DNA from: Melioribacteraceae bacterium
GTDB taxonomy: Bacteria; Bacteroidota; Ignavibacteria; Ignavibacteriales; Melioribacteraceae
Reading direction: 5' to 3'
DNA: 64,000 nucleotides
Assembly: GCA_015493615.1 (NCBI GenBank)
Contig: WGCV01000041.1
Span: forward strand, 170,839 to 234,838
This document shows positions 63,654 through 64,000 of the stretch, in pieces (position 1 is the first letter of the stretch; each line of letters begins with the position of its first letter). Under the pieces are notes generated by a model. The model saw only the letters and a list, made by a program, of their open reading frames with translations, did not search any database and was not told where the DNA came from. The translations under genes and the position numbers were made by a program.

Positions 63654-63711
63654 GCTTGTTTTTTATTCTCAATGCTGGTTTGTTTTAACGGGTTTGCTCT
63701 TAAAATTTAAG

Positions 63712-63825
63712 CGTCATTGCGAGGAGCTTGCGACGAAGTAATCTCACGGGAGAACACGCTGTTGCCGAATATTCTAAATCGGTTTAACAGCTTAGGTTGA
63801 ATACCGGTGAGATTGCCGCTTCGTT
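63712..63825 (-). repeat. Repeat family R2, copy 5 (fused to R3)
   Basis: CGTCATTGCGAGGAGCTTGCG to GATTGCCGCTTCGTT. Its right end lacks the outer hairpin and joins R3, exactly as in copy 1 at 19652. Confidence 0.7.
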
Positions 63826-63826
63826 C

Positions 63827-63917
63827 CTTCAACGTCCGCCACTGGCGGGTTGTTCGTTGAAGGTATTTAGCAGCATCATTACTTTCATACCTTCGAGGAA
63901 ACGAGTACCTCGAAGGA
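63827..63917 (-). repeat. Repeat family R3, copy 3
   Basis: CCTTCAACG, TCCGCC-ACT-GGCGG, CGTTGAAGG, GCTGCTAAATACC-complement, then CTTCGAGGAAACG and TACCTCGAAGG. It is the inverted counterpart of 19561-19651. Confidence 0.7.
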
Positions 63918-63958
63918 AAGTTAAATGCCGAATTTTCTCGCTTTTTGCTTAATTTTTT

Positions 63959-64000
63959 AATTCCCCTCTGGACAGAGGGGTGGATTCCGACGTAACGGAG
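63959..64000 (-). repeat. Palindromic element M5, truncated by the window end
   Basis: AATTCCCCTCTGGACAGAGG and GGTGGATTCCGACG match the outer arm of the M elements; the remainder lies beyond position 64000. Confidence 0.7.

Larger units (their letters stand above)
63266..64000. other. Terminal 735-bp block of mixed repeats
   Basis: There is no gene. In order it holds M4 (63291-63455, inverted), R2 copy 4 (63501-63653), R2 copy 5 (63712-63825), R3 copy 3 (63827-63917) and the start of M5 (63959 onward, cut by the window end). It is the reverse complement in order and sequence of the block at 19.3-20.2 kb. Confidence 0.8.

Overview
The window looks like a chromosomal segment of an Ignavibacteria-type member of the Bacteroidota/Chlorobiota. 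The evidence is a PorU/PorV pair of the type IX secretion system (T9SS), proteins ending in T9SS type A sorting domains, several DUF5683-type and outer-membrane barrel proteins, a GlmU-family sugar nucleotidyltransferase, and an LPS set (three GT9 glycosyltransferases and a Kdo transferase). The taxon is inferred from gene content only.

Layout. Positions 1-6.3 kb carry sthA, an SDR enzyme, a secreted EEP-family hydrolase and polA. Positions 6.3-7.2 kb hold palindromic repeats with a DUF559 endonuclease gene between two inverted arms. A long minus-strand block at 7.2-14.2 kb encodes a YIP1-like protein, DUF5683, ParB, ParA, a UPF0173 hydrolase, GT2, diadenylate cyclase DacA, FolP and a PASTA protein. 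Positions 14.3-19.1 kb carry a POT transporter, a GlmU-family enzyme, RqcH and a small helical protein. A 1.1-kb block of repeats follows. A coupled minus-strand operon at 20.3-25.1 kb contains two GT9 genes, a homocysteine methyltransferase, IspE and a CDF transporter.

The envelope block at 25.3-39.9 kb contains porU, porV, an M6-like protein that has lost its zinc motif, a metallopeptidase/beta-propeller/outer-membrane-barrel fusion, DUF5683 and der. The accessory zone at 40-55 kb contains a HindIII-type restriction-modification pair, a large outer-membrane protein, Nudix, Ppx/GppA and AroQ, a MerR regulator, tRNA-Pro with an integrase remnant beside it, a T9SS cargo protein with a repeat inserted in frame, and a tight four-gene A+T-rich operon (glycine-zipper protein, GIY-YIG nuclease, unknown protein, Ycf46-like AAA+ ATPase) that may be a conflict or defence system. 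Positions 55.5-63.3 kb carry two transporters, a PqqD-like protein, an outer-membrane protein, an M29-like aminopeptidase, GT9 and WaaA. The window ends in another repeat block.

The strongest leads for something undescribed are: (1) the DUF559 gene enclosed by inverted arms, with at least four gene-less miniature versions in the window; (2) the four-gene operon at 50.9-55.0 kb; (3) short palindromes nested inside larger repeats of unrelated families; and (4) the fused and catalytically dead peptidases beside porU/porV. All functional statements are read from sequence and remembered family motifs; no searches were run.
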